Below are positions 34,587 through 43,771 of a DNA stretch of 64,000 bases, piece after piece. This DNA is from a bacterium (GTDB lineage: Bacteria; 4484-113; JAGGVC01), in assembly GCA_039961635.1 (NCBI GenBank), contig JABRWB010000031.1, positions 26,064 through 90,063 on the forward strand, given 5' to 3'. Below the pieces are notes generated by a model. It saw only the letters and a list, made by a program, of their open reading frames with translations, had not been told where the DNA came from and ran no database searches. Position numbers and translations under genes: made by a program. The number at the start of each line of letters is the position of its first letter. The first letter of the stretch is position 1.

Positions 34587-36351
34587 CGTCCAGCCGCCCC
34601 CTGATCCACGTCTTGTCGCGTACAGGCGAATTGTTGCGCTCGTTTTCCTGCTGATAGCGATTCGATTGTTTTACATGCAGGTTCATAAGTACCCGGATTT
34701 TCTGAAGGGCGCGGTTTCAAACAAGATCAAGTTCATCCCGCACATCGCGCCGCGCGGCCAGATTTTCGACCGCGCAGGCCGTCCCCTAGCCGTAAACGAA
34801 CCGGTTTTCAGTCTAATGTACTTTCCTCCGCTGGAAGGAGGAGAGGATGAAGCGCTTCCACCCATCGCGGCGGCGCTTGGGGAACCGGTTGAAGCGTTGG
34901 CCGAAAGGATTGAAAAGGAAAAAAAGCGGAATTATCCCTATCAGCCTGTATCGATTCGGGATAATCTAACTCCGGAGCAGGTGATATTTTTCAGTGAAAA
35001 CTCCACCAGGTTTCCCGGCGTGTTCGTGGAGGAAAACAATTACCGAAGGAAATACCCGCTGGGAGCGGCAGCCGCGCATGTAATCGGCTACACGGGTGCG
35101 ATGTCCGAAAAAGATCCAAAGGCGCAAACCGGCTCCGGATACGACAGGCTTGAATTCGTGGGCAAAACCGGTGCGGAAAAAGCATTCGAGGAATACCTTC
35201 ACGGCCGTGCAGGAAGCAAAGAAATCGAGGTAACAAAGAACCGCGCTTTCAAACGGCTGATAAACGAAACACCGGCCAAAAGCGGCCAGAATATTTACTT
35301 GACAATTGATTCACAGATACAGGCGCGGATTTTTGAGCTGTTCAAAGGAAGGCGCGGCTGCGCGATCGTATCCAAGCCGTTCACTGGCGAAATAATTGCA
35401 ATGGTGTCCAGCCCAAGTTACGATGCCAACCTGTTTTACCTTCCGCAATACGCCGATTATCGCGTGAAGCTGCTGAACGATAAGGTGGGAATGCCCGAAT
35501 TCTTTCGGGCGATTGGGGGCACTTATCCGCCAGGCTCGACTTTCAAACTCGTGACCGCGATCGCCGCCCTCGAAACCGGCAAAGCTTCCGAGAATATGCA
35601 ATGGACTTGTCCTGGCACTTACGAGCTTGGAAACCGGATTTTCCGGGAAGAGTACGTTTCCGGCGGGCACGGGCCGATAGTCTTCAAGGACGCGATAGGC
35701 AAAAGCTGCGACATCGTGTTTTGGAAAATCGGGGTCGAAACGGGAAGCAGCAAGCTCGCGGAATACGCCCGCAGATTCGGATTCGGAGATACGCTGGGCA
35801 TAGAACTGGCCGGGGAAAAAAAGGGCTTCGTGCCGGACCGGAGCTGGAAAAAGCAAATTTGGAAAGACGATTGGTGGGCCGGCGACACCGCAAACATGTC
35901 CATCGGCCAGGGATTCGTCCTGGCCACTCCTCTTCAAGTGCTTTGGAGCGTGAATGCGATTGTTACGGACGGAGACACGCCGCGTCCTCATATCCTCAAA
36001 GGTTATATCCACGATGGCAAAATGGTGGAATCGGCAAGGCAGCCCAATCTTCGCATTCATGCTGACAAGTCGTCGTTCCGCATCGTCCGCGAGGGAATGC
36101 GGCGGGCGGTTTTGAACGGCACGGCAAAACAACTGCGGGGAACGGGAATTTCATCGGCGGGAAAGACGGGAACCGCGGATGCCCCGCATGGAAAAGAGCC
36201 CCATGGGTGGTTCGTGGGATACTTCCCCTACGAAAATCCCGAATATTCGGTTGTGGTTTTGCTCGAAAACGCGGGCAAGGCCGCGGACAGCGCTGTACCG
36301 TTGGCCGGTGAGATTATCAAGCAGGTGAATGAAGTCTCAAAAGGAAAATGA
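34573..36351 (+). CDS. mrdA: Penicillin-binding protein 2 (elongasome transpeptidase)
   Basis: PBP2 cross-links peptidoglycan during rod elongation. The 592-residue class B protein has one membrane anchor (about 20-37), a dimerisation domain (APRGQIFDRAGRPLAVNEPVF) and a transpeptidase domain. The active-site SxxK is PPGSTFK (Ser322, Lys325), the second motif is Ser378-Cys-Asp380, and the third is SAGKTGTAD. Family markers GGTYPPGSTFKLVTAIAALETG and NMSIGQGFVLATPLQ are present. The start is TTG, with GGAGGG upstream. It lies downstream of mreCD, the usual arrangement. Confidence 0.96.
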   Translation: MAAPNVQPPPDPRLVAYRRIVALVFLLIAIRLFYMQVHKYPDFLKGAVSNKIKFIPHIAPRGQIFDRAGRPLAVNEPVFSLMYFPPLEGGEDEALPPIAAALGEPVEALAERIEKEKKRNYPYQPVSIRDNLTPEQVIFFSENSTRFPGVFVEENNYRRKYPLGAAAAHVIGYTGAMSEKDPKAQTGSGYDRLEFVGKTGAEKAFEEYLHGRAGSKEIEVTKNRAFKRLINETPAKSGQNIYLTIDSQIQARIFELFKGRRGCAIVSKPFTGEIIAMVSSPSYDANLFYLPQYADYRVKLLNDKVGMPEFFRAIGGTYPPGSTFKLVTAIAALETGKASENMQWTCPGTYELGNRIFREEYVSGGHGPIVFKDAIGKSCDIVFWKIGVETGSSKLAEYARRFGFGDTLGIELAGEKKGFVPDRSWKKQIWKDDWWAGDTANMSIGQGFVLATPLQVLWSVNAIVTDGDTPRPHILKGYIHDGKMVESARQPNLRIHADKSSFRIVREGMRRAVLNGTAKQLRGTGISSAGKTGTADAPHGKEPHGWFVGYFPYENPEYSVVVLLENAGKAADSAVPLAGEIIKQVNEVSKGK

Positions 36352-36371
36352 GCCTTCAGGAAAGTGCTTTT

Positions 36372-36380
36372 TGCTAAAAT
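36372..36380 (+). promoter_or_regulatory. Extended -10 promoter of the acyl-CoA mutase gene
   Basis: TG-C-TAAAAT lies 24 bases before the ATG at 36405. The -35 is weak. It has the same TGnTAnAAT form as the nuo and glmU promoters. Confidence 0.5.
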
Positions 36381-36404
36381 CCGAACGGCCTTCAGCCTAC
36401 TGCC

Positions 36405-38066
36405 ATGTCAGATAAATCAAGCCGCAGCAACTGGGAAGAGAACATTCTTTTTCCGTTCCTTAAAGAACACCCCGAAAGAAAAGACGTGCTTCCTTCCACT
36501 TCGGGGTGGGAAACACCGCGCATATGCGGAACGGAAATCGGGAAAAGATCGGACTATGATATCGGCTGGCCGGGCGAATATCCTTTCACCAGAGGAATCA
36601 CGCCAACCGGATATCGCGGAAGACTCTGGACGATGCGCCAGTATGCGGGATTTTCGACAGCGAAAGAGACGAACGAGAGATACAGGTTCCTCCTCGAAGC
36701 GGGCCAAACAGGTCTTTCGGTTGCATTTGACCTGCCAACGCAAATGGGGTACGCCTCGGATGACCCGATGGCGCGCGGCGAGGTTGGCAAAGTCGGCGTA
36801 CCCATTGACACAATCGAGGATATGCGGACTCTGTTTGCGGGAATCCCACTGGATAAAGTATCCACAAGCATGACGATCAACGCCCCGGCGGTGATATTGC
36901 TGGGCTTTTACCAGGTTGTGGGCGAAGAGCAGGGAGTGCCGGGAGAGAAGCTGCGCGGCACCATTCAAAACGACATACTCAAGGAATACATGGCGCGCGG
37001 GACGTACATCTTCCCGCCCGCGCCGAGCATGAAACTGACGGTGGACAGTTTTCGATATTGCCGGAAACACCTGCCGCACTGGAACACGATAAGCATCAGC
37101 GGATATCACATCCGCGAAGCGGGATGCACCGCCGTGCAGGAGGTCGCGTTTACCCTTGCGGACGGAATCGCGTATTGCGAGGCCGCGCTTTCCGGCGGGC
37201 TTGAAATAGACGACTTCGCTCCAAGGCTTTCGTTTTTCTTCAACGCGCACAACAATTTCCTGGAGGAAGTCGCCAAATTCCGGGCGGCGAGAAGGCTCTG
37301 GGCAAGGTTGATGAAGGAGCGGTTCGGCGCCAAGAATCCCCAGTCGATGCTGCTCCGATTCCACACGCAGACCGCGGGAAGCATGCTCACCGCGCAGCAG
37401 CCGCACAACAACATCGTGCGAACGGCTTACCAGGCGCTCGCGGCGGTGCTGGGCGGAACGCAGTCGCTTCACACAAACAGCTTCGACGAAGCGCTTGCGC
37501 TTCCTACCGAGCAAAGCGTGGAAATCGCGCTTCGCACTCAACAAATCATCGCTTACGAAACGGGAGTTGCGGATACCGTTGATCCGCTTGGAGGCAGTTG
37601 GTTAATCGAAGATTTGACAGACAAAATCGAGGCGGGAGCAGTGGAATACATCAGGAAGACGGACTCGATGGGCGGAATGGTGGCGGCAATCGAAGCCGGA
37701 TACCCCCAGCGCGAAATCCAAAACGCCGCTTACAAATGGCAAAAGCAGGTGGATTCCGGCGAAAGAACAATCGTCGGCGTAAACCGGTTCAAAGACGCTT
37801 CGAATGAATCGGTGGAAACTTTGCGCCGCAACGAAAACGCCGAGCAGGAGCAAATCGAACGGCTTGAACAGTACATTTCCGCCAGAACGGATCGGCAAAA
37901 GAAAGAAATCTCCAAAACGCTCGGACTGGTCGTCAAGTCATGCGAGGCCGGCGCGGGAATATGCGAGGCCGTCGTTGATTCAATCAGAGCCGGTGCCACG
38001 GAAGGTGAAATAGTAAACGCAATGGCAGAGGTTTGGGGGAGATACACAGGCAGCGTATCAGTGTAA
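36405..38066 (+). CDS. mcmA1: Methylmalonyl-CoA mutase family, large (catalytic) subunit without B12 domain
   Basis: The enzyme rearranges the carbon skeleton of acyl-CoAs, classically methylmalonyl-CoA to succinyl-CoA, with adenosyl-B12. The 553-residue TIM-barrel chain keeps [29 protein letters not shown] (including the active-site Tyr), [36 protein letters not shown] and [20 protein letters not shown]. It ends before any DxHxxG B12-binding domain, so a separate small subunit must exist outside the window. Substitutions such as PTGY for PTMY leave the exact acyl substrate open. No ribosome site is clear. It is not in an operon with its neighbours. Confidence 0.9.
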   Translation: MSDKSSRSNWEENILFPFLKEHPERKDVLPSTSGWETPRICGTEIGKRSDYDIGWPGEYPFTRGITPTGYRGRLWTMRQYAGFSTAKETNERYRFLLEAGQTGLSVAFDLPTQMGYASDDPMARGEVGKVGVPIDTIEDMRTLFAGIPLDKVSTSMTINAPAVILLGFYQVVGEEQGVPGEKLRGTIQNDILKEYMARGTYIFPPAPSMKLTVDSFRYCRKHLPHWNTISISGYHIREAGCTAVQEVAFTLADGIAYCEAALSGGLEIDDFAPRLSFFFNAHNNFLEEVAKFRAARRLWARLMKERFGAKNPQSMLLRFHTQTAGSMLTAQQPHNNIVRTAYQALAAVLGGTQSLHTNSFDEALALPTEQSVEIALRTQQIIAYETGVADTVDPLGGSWLIEDLTDKIEAGAVEYIRKTDSMGGMVAAIEAGYPQREIQNAAYKWQKQVDSGERTIVGVNRFKDASNESVETLRRNENAEQEQIERLEQYISARTDRQKKEISKTLGLVVKSCEAGAGICEAVVDSIRAGATEGEIVNAMAEVWGRYTGSVSV

Positions 38067-38087
38067 ACCTAGGAATTTAACTTCCGC

Positions 38088-39062
38088 CTATACACCGGAA
38101 TCTCTTATCGGTTTCGCTCCTTCCAGATGAAAGCTCAATAACCTGATGAATTCGGGGTTGGTTCCGCAGCATCCCCCAAGAACCCGCGCTCCGGATGCAA
38201 GCCAAGTTTTCGCGTAATTCAAGTACGCGGCCGGCGTCACCTCGTCGGTGAATTCCCAGTGGATTGACGCTGACATACCTACATTTCCATATGCGCCGAC
38301 GGCGCCGGGAAATCGCGCCGCGAGCCTTTGAAGCGACAAAAGCAAAGATCTCGCCGGCGTGCAATTAATCAGAAGGCACGCAGGTTCGTACGGCGCGACA
38401 GAGTCAACGAATAGCTCGATGCTTTCCTCGCTTAGCAAAGTGCCGTGTGTGGTGCAAGTAACCGCCACAAAGTAAGGCAGGCAGGTGGCACGGGCGGCCT
38501 TGGCTACCGCCACGGATTCGCTGACGCTGTTGAACGTTTCTGCGAGGATGAAATCCACTCCGCAGTCGGCCAGCAATTCGGCCTGCGCGCCGTGCTCCCG
38601 CTCGCATTCTTCTTTTGACGGCACCAGGTCGGGTCTGAAACAATCCTCGAGGGGCGCAATACTTCCGGCAATAAAGATTTGCCGAGGGCTTCCGGCGTTC
38701 GAAACGGCTTCTTTCGCGAGCTCGACAGCCCGCCTCGTGTTTTGCAAATAATCGCCCGCTCGGCCGATTTTTTCGAAGGTGCGCTTGGTTGACCGGAATG
38801 TGGCGGTTGTGATGATTTCCGCGCCCGCGGCAATGTAATCGCGGTGAATGGCCGCGACAAGTTCTTCGCGAAGCTCGACCGCCTCCGCGCTCCAAAGCGG
38901 GGACGTTGAAATCGCGCGGTGCCGCTCCAGCTCCGTGCCCATCGCCCCATCGAGGATGACGACGTCCCCAAGCGCAAGCCTGGCCCTAATGTCACCGCGA
39001 TTAATGTCGAAACTGCTGCCCAGGGTCAAATTATACTCTATTTCGTATGCAGGCGCAGACAT
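38088..39062 (-). CDS. Homocysteine S-methyltransferase family protein
   Basis: The 324-residue protein matches the Hcy-binding TIM barrel of BHMT, MmuM and the MetH N-terminus: VVILDGAMGTELERH, IHRDYIAAGAEIITTATFRST and the zinc ligands LINCTP and LGGCCGTNPE. Such proteins transfer a methyl group to homocysteine. The methyl donor could be S-methylmethionine, betaine or a partner protein; the sequence does not say which. It is convergent with the mutase gene and divergent from rpsB. Its ATG adjoins the -35 of the rpsB promoter. GGGGA upstream is a weak ribosome site. Confidence 0.88.
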   Translation of the reverse strand: MSAPAYEIEYNLTLGSSFDINRGDIRARLALGDVVILDGAMGTELERHRAISTSPLWSAEAVELREELVAAIHRDYIAAGAEIITTATFRSTKRTFEKIGRAGDYLQNTRRAVELAKEAVSNAGSPRQIFIAGSIAPLEDCFRPDLVPSKEECEREHGAQAELLADCGVDFILAETFNSVSESVAVAKAARATCLPYFVAVTCTTHGTLLSEESIELFVDSVAPYEPACLLINCTPARSLLLSLQRLAARFPGAVGAYGNVGMSASIHWEFTDEVTPAAYLNYAKTWLASGARVLGGCCGTNPEFIRLLSFHLEGAKPIRDSGV

Positions 39063-39063
39063 G

Positions 39064-39092
39064 TTGAATCCCCGATGGATTTATGGTATAAA
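39064..39092 (+). promoter_or_regulatory. Promoter of the rpsB-tsf-pyrH-frr-uppS-cdsA operon
   Basis: TTGAAT (39064-39069), 17 bases ending TGG, TATAAA (39087-39092): a good -35 with an extended -10. The leader to the TTG start is about 41 bases. Confidence 0.7.
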
Positions 39093-39139
39093 GCGCGTTC
39101 GCTTTTCGGAGCGGAACATCCAGCAAGGAGATTCACCGG

Positions 39140-40018
39140 TTGGCACTCATATCGCTTAGGCAGTTGTTGGAATGCGGCGCGCATTTCGGCCATCCCACGC
39201 GCAAGTGGAATCCCAAGATGGCGCCCTATATTTTTACGAAGCGCAACGGGATCCACATTCTCGATCTTCAACAAACCACAAAGATGGTGGATGACGTTCA
39301 CGATTACATTGTAAAAATCGTGAGCGACGGCGGCAAGATTCTTTTCATAGGCACCAAAAAGCAGGCCCAAGAGGCCATCGAAGAAGAGGCAGTCAAGTGC
39401 GGCATGCCTTTCATCAACCAAAGGTGGCTTGGCGGGATGCTTACAAACTTCCGCACGATTCGCCAGAGGGTTCAAAGGCTTAAGGAACTGCGCCGGATGA
39501 AGGAGGAAGGCTACTTCCAGGCAGCCGGCAAGAAAGAAGCCAAGATTTTGGGCGACGAGCTGGCAAGGCTCGAAAAGTTTCTCCGCGGTATCGTTGACAT
39601 GGAAGAGCTTCCCCAGGCGCTTTTCATCATCGACGTCAAAAAGGAAGAAAACGCAATCAAGGAAGCACGCAGGTGCAAGATCCCTGTAATCGGAATTCTC
39701 GATTCGAACTGCGATCCTGACCTCGTAGACAAGATGATCATAGGCAACGACGACGCCATCCGGTCGATCAAGCTCTTCTGTCAAATCGTTTCCGACAGCG
39801 TTCTTGAAGCAAAGCATGGCTTCCTGCCGCCCGACTCGGTTCTGATTCAGGGCACGGTCGCGGAGGAAGGCGAAGGTCTGGATGAAAACGAAGAGCTTGC
39901 TGGATTCGCAAGCGCTGTCGGTATCGCGCCCAAACCCAAACCCGCTCCGGAGCCTGCGCCTACCGAAATTTCCGCCGTATCCACGGATGCTCCTGCTGCC
40001 GAGCCGGAATCCCCGTAA
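39140..40018 (+). CDS. rpsB: 30S ribosomal protein S2
   Basis: S2 sits on the back of the 30S subunit. The 292-residue protein has MALISLRQLLECGAHFGHPTRKWNPKMAPYIF, FIGTKKQAQEAIEEEA, FINQRWLGGMLTNFRTI and PVIGILDSNCDPDLVD. A Pro/Ala/Glu-rich tail of about 35 residues extends beyond the usual core. The start is TTG, with AAGGAG 9 bases upstream. It is followed 20 bases later by tsf, the classic pairing. Confidence 0.98.
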   Translation: MALISLRQLLECGAHFGHPTRKWNPKMAPYIFTKRNGIHILDLQQTTKMVDDVHDYIVKIVSDGGKILFIGTKKQAQEAIEEEAVKCGMPFINQRWLGGMLTNFRTIRQRVQRLKELRRMKEEGYFQAAGKKEAKILGDELARLEKFLRGIVDMEELPQALFIIDVKKEENAIKEARRCKIPVIGILDSNCDPDLVDKMIIGNDDAIRSIKLFCQIVSDSVLEAKHGFLPPDSVLIQGTVAEEGEGLDENEELAGFASAVGIAPKPKPAPEPAPTEISAVSTDAPAAEPESP

Positions 40019-40038
40019 TTTCTCCCCGGAGGGAATCA

Positions 40039-40641
40039 ATGTCAGAAATCAGTGCAAAAGCAGTCGCCGAGTTACGATCCAAAACCGGCGCCGGAATGAT
40101 GGATTGCAAATCCGCCCTTGCCGAATCCGGCGGGGATGTCGAAAAGGCGGTTGAGTTGTTGCGCGTCAAGGGTATCGCGAAGGCCGCATCCAAAAGCTCG
40201 CGCGCGACCAAGGAAGGACTGATTTACTCCTACATCCATCTCGGCGGCAAGGCCGGTGTTCTGATTGAAGTGAACTGCGAGACCGACTTCGTCGCACGCA
40301 CCGACGACTTCAAGAACCTCTGCGAAGAGCTTGCCGTTCAGGTTTGCGCAATGAATCCGGATTACGTTTCGCCGGAAGACATTCCGGAAAACGTCCTGGA
40401 AGCGGAAAAGAAAATATACAGGGAACAAACGCTGGCCGAAGGCAAGCCGGAAAAAATAGTAGACAAGATCGTCGAAGGCAAACTTGGCAAGTATTTCAGC
40501 GACGTTTGCCTGATGAACCAACCGTATTTCCGTGATGAAACCGGCAAGAAGACTGTCGAAGAAGTGGTGAAGGAAACCGTCGCGAAGCTCGGCGAGAATA
40601 TCAAGGTTGCGCGTTTCGCCCGTTTCCAGCTCGGCGAGTAA
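40039..40641 (+). CDS. tsf: Elongation factor Ts (short form)
   Basis: EF-Ts recycles EF-Tu by exchanging GDP. The 200-residue protein is the short form found in many non-Proteobacterial lineages (E. coli has about 283). It keeps the N-terminal VAELRSKTGAGMMDCKSALAESGGDVEKAVELLR and the TDFVAR core contact (VNCETDFVARTDDF). The C-terminal half lacks the duplicated second core domain. It lies between rpsB and pyrH. Confidence 0.97.
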   Translation: MSEISAKAVAELRSKTGAGMMDCKSALAESGGDVEKAVELLRVKGIAKAASKSSRATKEGLIYSYIHLGGKAGVLIEVNCETDFVARTDDFKNLCEELAVQVCAMNPDYVSPEDIPENVLEAEKKIYREQTLAEGKPEKIVDKIVEGKLGKYFSDVCLMNQPYFRDETGKKTVEEVVKETVAKLGENIKVARFARFQLGE

Positions 40642-40661
40642 TTCCTGTCCGGGGGGACGAG

Positions 40662-41372
40662 ATGACATATAAACGAGCTGTAATCAAGCTTTCAGGCGAG
40701 TCACTTCAAGGTGATTTGGAAGGCGGCCTTTCCCCGGAGGCGATCAGGCATTATGCATCCGAAATAAAGTCGGCGATCGCCGCGGGTTGTGAAGCTTCAG
40801 TAGTTGTGGGAGGCGGCAACATTCTTCGTGGCCGTGAGTTTGCGGGGGAGGACATAGGCCACACCACCGCTGATCTGATGGGGATGCTCGCTACGGTGAT
40901 CAACGCACTCGCGCTTCAAAGCGCCCTTGAAGCGATAAATGTGCCGACGCGCGTTATGAGCGGCATCGAAATGCCGCGCGTTTGCGAGCCGTACATTCAC
41001 CGCCGGGCCGTCAGACATCTTGAAAAGGGCCGGGTGGTCATCTTCGCGGCGGGTACAGGCAATCCTTATTTCTCCACGGACACGGCGGCCGCGTTGCGCG
41101 GGCTCGAAATTGGCGCGGAAGTGTTCATCAAGGGCACCAGGGTGGACGGAATCTACGACAAGGATCCGGAAAAACATTCCGATGCAAGGCGATTCGAGCG
41201 AATAACCTATACAGAAGCACTCGAATTGAACCTCGGCGTTTTGGACGCGACGGCGTTCGCTCTGTGCAGGGAGAACAACCTGCCGATAGTCGTGTTCGAC
41301 ATCACCAAATCCGGCAACCTGGCAAAGCTCATCGCTGGTGATGTATCATTGGGGACGCTTGTCAGCGCTTAG
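40662..41372 (+). CDS. pyrH: UMP kinase
   Basis: PyrH phosphorylates UMP to UDP. The 236-residue protein belongs to the amino-acid-kinase fold and shows VIKLSGESLQGD, VVVGGGNILRG, the GMLATVINALALQSALE helix, FAAGTGNPYFSTDTAAALRG and TRVDGIYDKDPEKH. The gene lies between tsf and frr, the conserved order in many bacteria. Size and motifs are typical. Confidence 0.98.
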   Translation: MTYKRAVIKLSGESLQGDLEGGLSPEAIRHYASEIKSAIAAGCEASVVVGGGNILRGREFAGEDIGHTTADLMGMLATVINALALQSALEAINVPTRVMSGIEMPRVCEPYIHRRAVRHLEKGRVVIFAAGTGNPYFSTDTAAALRGLEIGAEVFIKGTRVDGIYDKDPEKHSDARRFERITYTEALELNLGVLDATAFALCRENNLPIVVFDITKSGNLAKLIAGDVSLGTLVSA

Positions 41373-41381
41373 GAGCATCCC

Positions 41382-41945
41382 ATGAGCACCATAGCCGAAA
41401 TAAAATCCGAAGCCGAATCCAAGATGATTAAGTCGGTGGAAGCCACCCGCGAGGAGCTGGCACACCTTCGCGCGGGCCGCGCCAATCCGGCCTTGCTCGA
41501 CCGCGTTATGGTCGAAGCTTATGAAACAAAATCGCCCCTCCGCCAACTTGCCACCGTATCCGCGCCCGACGCCTCCACGCTAAACGTTCAGCCATTCGAT
41601 CCACACACACTTAAAAACATCGAGCGCGCGATTATGCAAAGCGACCTCGGACTCACGCCGCAGAGCGACGGAAGGATAATTAGAATCAGCATACCCCAGT
41701 TGACCGAGGAGCGCCGGAAAGAGCTGATCAAAGTAGCTTCGAGGATCGCCGAAGAAGGTCGGGTTGCCCTGCGTAACATCAGGCGGGACGCGATCGACCA
41801 CAACAAAAGGCTCGAAAAGGCCAAGGAAGTAAGTGAAGACGAACTCAAGCGCGCCAATGAGGAAATCGAAAAAATCATAGAGAAGCATCTTAAGGAAATC
41901 GACGAGCTTTACAGCCAAAAGGCCAAGGAAATTCAGGAGTTCTAG
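41382..41945 (+). CDS. frr: Ribosome recycling factor
   Basis: RRF splits post-termination ribosomes with EF-G. The 187-residue protein has the L-shaped family pattern: ATREELAHLRAGRANPALLDRV, APDASTLNVQPFDPHTLKNIERAI, IRISIPQLTEERRKELIKVA and a C-terminal helix with KIIEKHLKEIDELYSQKAKEI. AGGAG precedes the ATG. It starts 9 bases after pyrH. Confidence 0.98.
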   Translation: MSTIAEIKSEAESKMIKSVEATREELAHLRAGRANPALLDRVMVEAYETKSPLRQLATVSAPDASTLNVQPFDPHTLKNIERAIMQSDLGLTPQSDGRIIRISIPQLTEERRKELIKVASRIAEEGRVALRNIRRDAIDHNKRLEKAKEVSEDELKRANEEIEKIIEKHLKEIDELYSQKAKEIQEF

Positions 41946-41963
41946 CTCCGGGAGGTCTTCTGC

Positions 41964-42734
41964 TTGGGAAATACTGCATTATCAATCTCCGCTCCCTACA
42001 AGTCATCTCCCTATGAGGGTATTGACCCGGCATGCCTGCCGGCGCACGTTGCCATAATAATGGACGGTAACGGACGCTGGGGCAAAAAATATGGTTTTTC
42101 GCGGGTCATAGGTCACCGGGAAGGCGTGGAAACCGTGCGGATGGCCGTCGAAACGACACAGGAACTCGGAATCAAGTGCCTTTCTCTGTTCGCCTTTTCA
42201 ACGGACAATATCTTCCGGCCGCTGACCGAGGTAAGCTCACTGTTCGGCCTGTTCGAAGAGATTTTGGCGGTCGAAACAAACAAGCTTCATCTAAAGAACA
42301 TCCGCGTGATGGTGTCGGGGGACGCTAGCATTCTGCCCGAAAAAATTGCCCGCCAATTCAAATTTGCGGAGGAAATGACGCGCAATAACGACAGCATGAT
42401 CCTCAACATCGCGGTGAATTACTCGGGACGCCAGGAAATCATAGACGCGATCAAAAAAATCCACAACGCGGTGCTTGAGGGCGAGCTTAAAATAGACGAG
42501 CTTTCCGAGGAATTTTTCAGGAAGTTCCTTTATCATCCCGAACTGCCCTATCCTGATCTGCTTATCCGGACGAGCGGGGAGTACAGAATATCCAACTTTC
42601 TGCTCTGGCAGGCCGCTTACACGGAAATGTGGTTTACCAACTCGCTTTGGCCGGACTTTTCAAGAGAGGAATATTTGCAGGCGATCCGCGACTTCCAATC
42701 GCGCGAAAGGCGCTTTGGAAAAATAGAAAGCTAG
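41964..42734 (+). CDS. uppS: Isoprenyl transferase (undecaprenyl diphosphate synthase)
   Basis: UppS makes the C55 lipid carrier for cell-wall synthesis from IPP and FPP, the latter made by ispA in this window. The 256-residue protein has the cis-prenyltransferase signature IIMDGNGRWGKKYGFSRVIGHREGVETVR, then NIAVNYSGRQEI and PDLLIRTSGEYRISNFLLWQAAYTEMWF. The start is TTG with GGGAGG upstream. It sits between frr and cdsA, the usual order. Confidence 0.97.
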   Translation: MGNTALSISAPYKSSPYEGIDPACLPAHVAIIMDGNGRWGKKYGFSRVIGHREGVETVRMAVETTQELGIKCLSLFAFSTDNIFRPLTEVSSLFGLFEEILAVETNKLHLKNIRVMVSGDASILPEKIARQFKFAEEMTRNNDSMILNIAVNYSGRQEIIDAIKKIHNAVLEGELKIDELSEEFFRKFLYHPELPYPDLLIRTSGEYRISNFLLWQAAYTEMWFTNSLWPDFSREEYLQAIRDFQSRERRFGKIES

Positions 42735-42748
42735 GCTATACTCCCGCC

Positions 42749-43639
42749 GTGACCAGGGTGGCTGTCGGAGTGGCTGCCGGAATCGTCGTCGTTTTCATAA
42801 TGGCGGCAAGCCGCGTTCTCGGATTGTTCCTTATCGCCGTCTGCCACTTGATCGCGATGGGAGAGTACTTAAGGCTGGCAGAGCCCAGACTGCCCGACGA
42901 TATCCGCCGGACTCTCTGGATACTTGTTTCCGCTCAATTTGCGGTGGCGGCCGCGATAATGGCTACATACGTCGCTCCGTCCGATTTTCTTTTCACTCGA
43001 ATTGCCCAGTTTCCCGAGTGCGGTATTTTGCGCCTGATGGCCGCGATCGGAGCATGCGCTTTGCTGACCTGGATAACCATTTTCCTGGCGGTTTCCTATT
43101 TTATGGTCAGGCGCCATCCGCACGGCGACTTTCCGATCTCTGCCGGTCTTCACGTGCTGACCGCAATCGGAACCGTTTACGTAGGGCTTTTATCGCTCGC
43201 GCTGCTATATGCGGCGGGCTCATGGAATATCTGGTTTCTGCCGATGCTTCTCTCGTGGGGAGCCGATGCGGGAGCGTTTTTCACGGGCAGATCCGTCGGC
43301 AAATCGCTTTTGGCTCCGACGGTAAGCCCCAAAAAGACTGTCGAAGGTCTCACGGGGGCGATGTTAACCGGTGCGGTGGCGTTGCCTGCCTTCCTTTACT
43401 TTTCAGGCTCGCCGCTGGCCGCCGCCGGACCGGCCGCGGCGCTGTTCCAAGCGCTGGCAGGATGCTCGATTGCGGGATTGGGTCACTTGGGGGATTTGTT
43501 CATCTCCATTCTTAAACGCGCGCATCACCAAAAGGAAAGCGGCGTATTCCTGCCGGGCCACGGCGGGATTCTGGACAAGATTGACAGCCTTTTAATCGTC
43601 AGCCCGATCGTCGCCCTGCTGGCTTTTGCCCTTTCTTAA
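42749..43639 (+). CDS. cdsA: Phosphatidate cytidylyltransferase
   Basis: CdsA makes CDP-diacylglycerol from CTP and phosphatidate at the inner membrane. The protein has several membrane helices and the C-terminal family signature: SVGKSLLAPTVSPKKTVEGLTGAM, then GHLGDLFISILKRAHHQKESGVFLPGHGGILDKIDSLL. The open frame overlaps uppS from 42629, but those residues are foreign. The GTG at 42749, after the uppS stop, is the first sensible start (296 residues), although no ribosome site is obvious; GTG codons slightly downstream are possible. Confidence 0.93.
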   Translation: MTRVAVGVAAGIVVVFIMAASRVLGLFLIAVCHLIAMGEYLRLAEPRLPDDIRRTLWILVSAQFAVAAAIMATYVAPSDFLFTRIAQFPECGILRLMAAIGACALLTWITIFLAVSYFMVRRHPHGDFPISAGLHVLTAIGTVYVGLLSLALLYAAGSWNIWFLPMLLSWGADAGAFFTGRSVGKSLLAPTVSPKKTVEGLTGAMLTGAVALPAFLYFSGSPLAAAGPAAALFQALAGCSIAGLGHLGDLFISILKRAHHQKESGVFLPGHGGILDKIDSLLIVSPIVALLAFALS

Positions 43640-43724
43640 CCCGTTTGCATGGGAGGCTGTTTCTTAATTGTGCCTAACGTCACTTCGCACAAGCTTCGGC
43701 GGATGACAATTAATCCGCTGTAAT

Positions 43725-43735
43725 TGGTATAGAAT
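43725..43735 (+). promoter_or_regulatory. Possible promoter of gcvPA-gcvPB
   Basis: TG-G-TATAGAAT resembles the extended -10 elements seen elsewhere here. ATGACA upstream is spaced too widely (19 bases or more) to be a convincing -35. No glycine-riboswitch-like structure is recognised in the 132-base gap. Confidence 0.35.
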
Positions 43736-43771
43736 CCCCGGCGTCCGGCGGGAAGCCGGGCCGGAGGAAAG

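Noticed and set aside
34573..36351. SCD second motif of PBP2 as an abnormal active site
   Set aside because: SxD in place of SxN is common in PBP2-type class B enzymes.
36417..37544. Minus-strand open frame (375 codons) inside the mutase gene
   Set aside because: The opposite strand is a clear methylmalonyl-CoA mutase family gene; the shadow has no recognisable motif.
43640..43771. Glycine riboswitch before gcvPA
   Set aside because: I could not find the paired aptamer cores or the characteristic conserved stretches in the 132-base gap.
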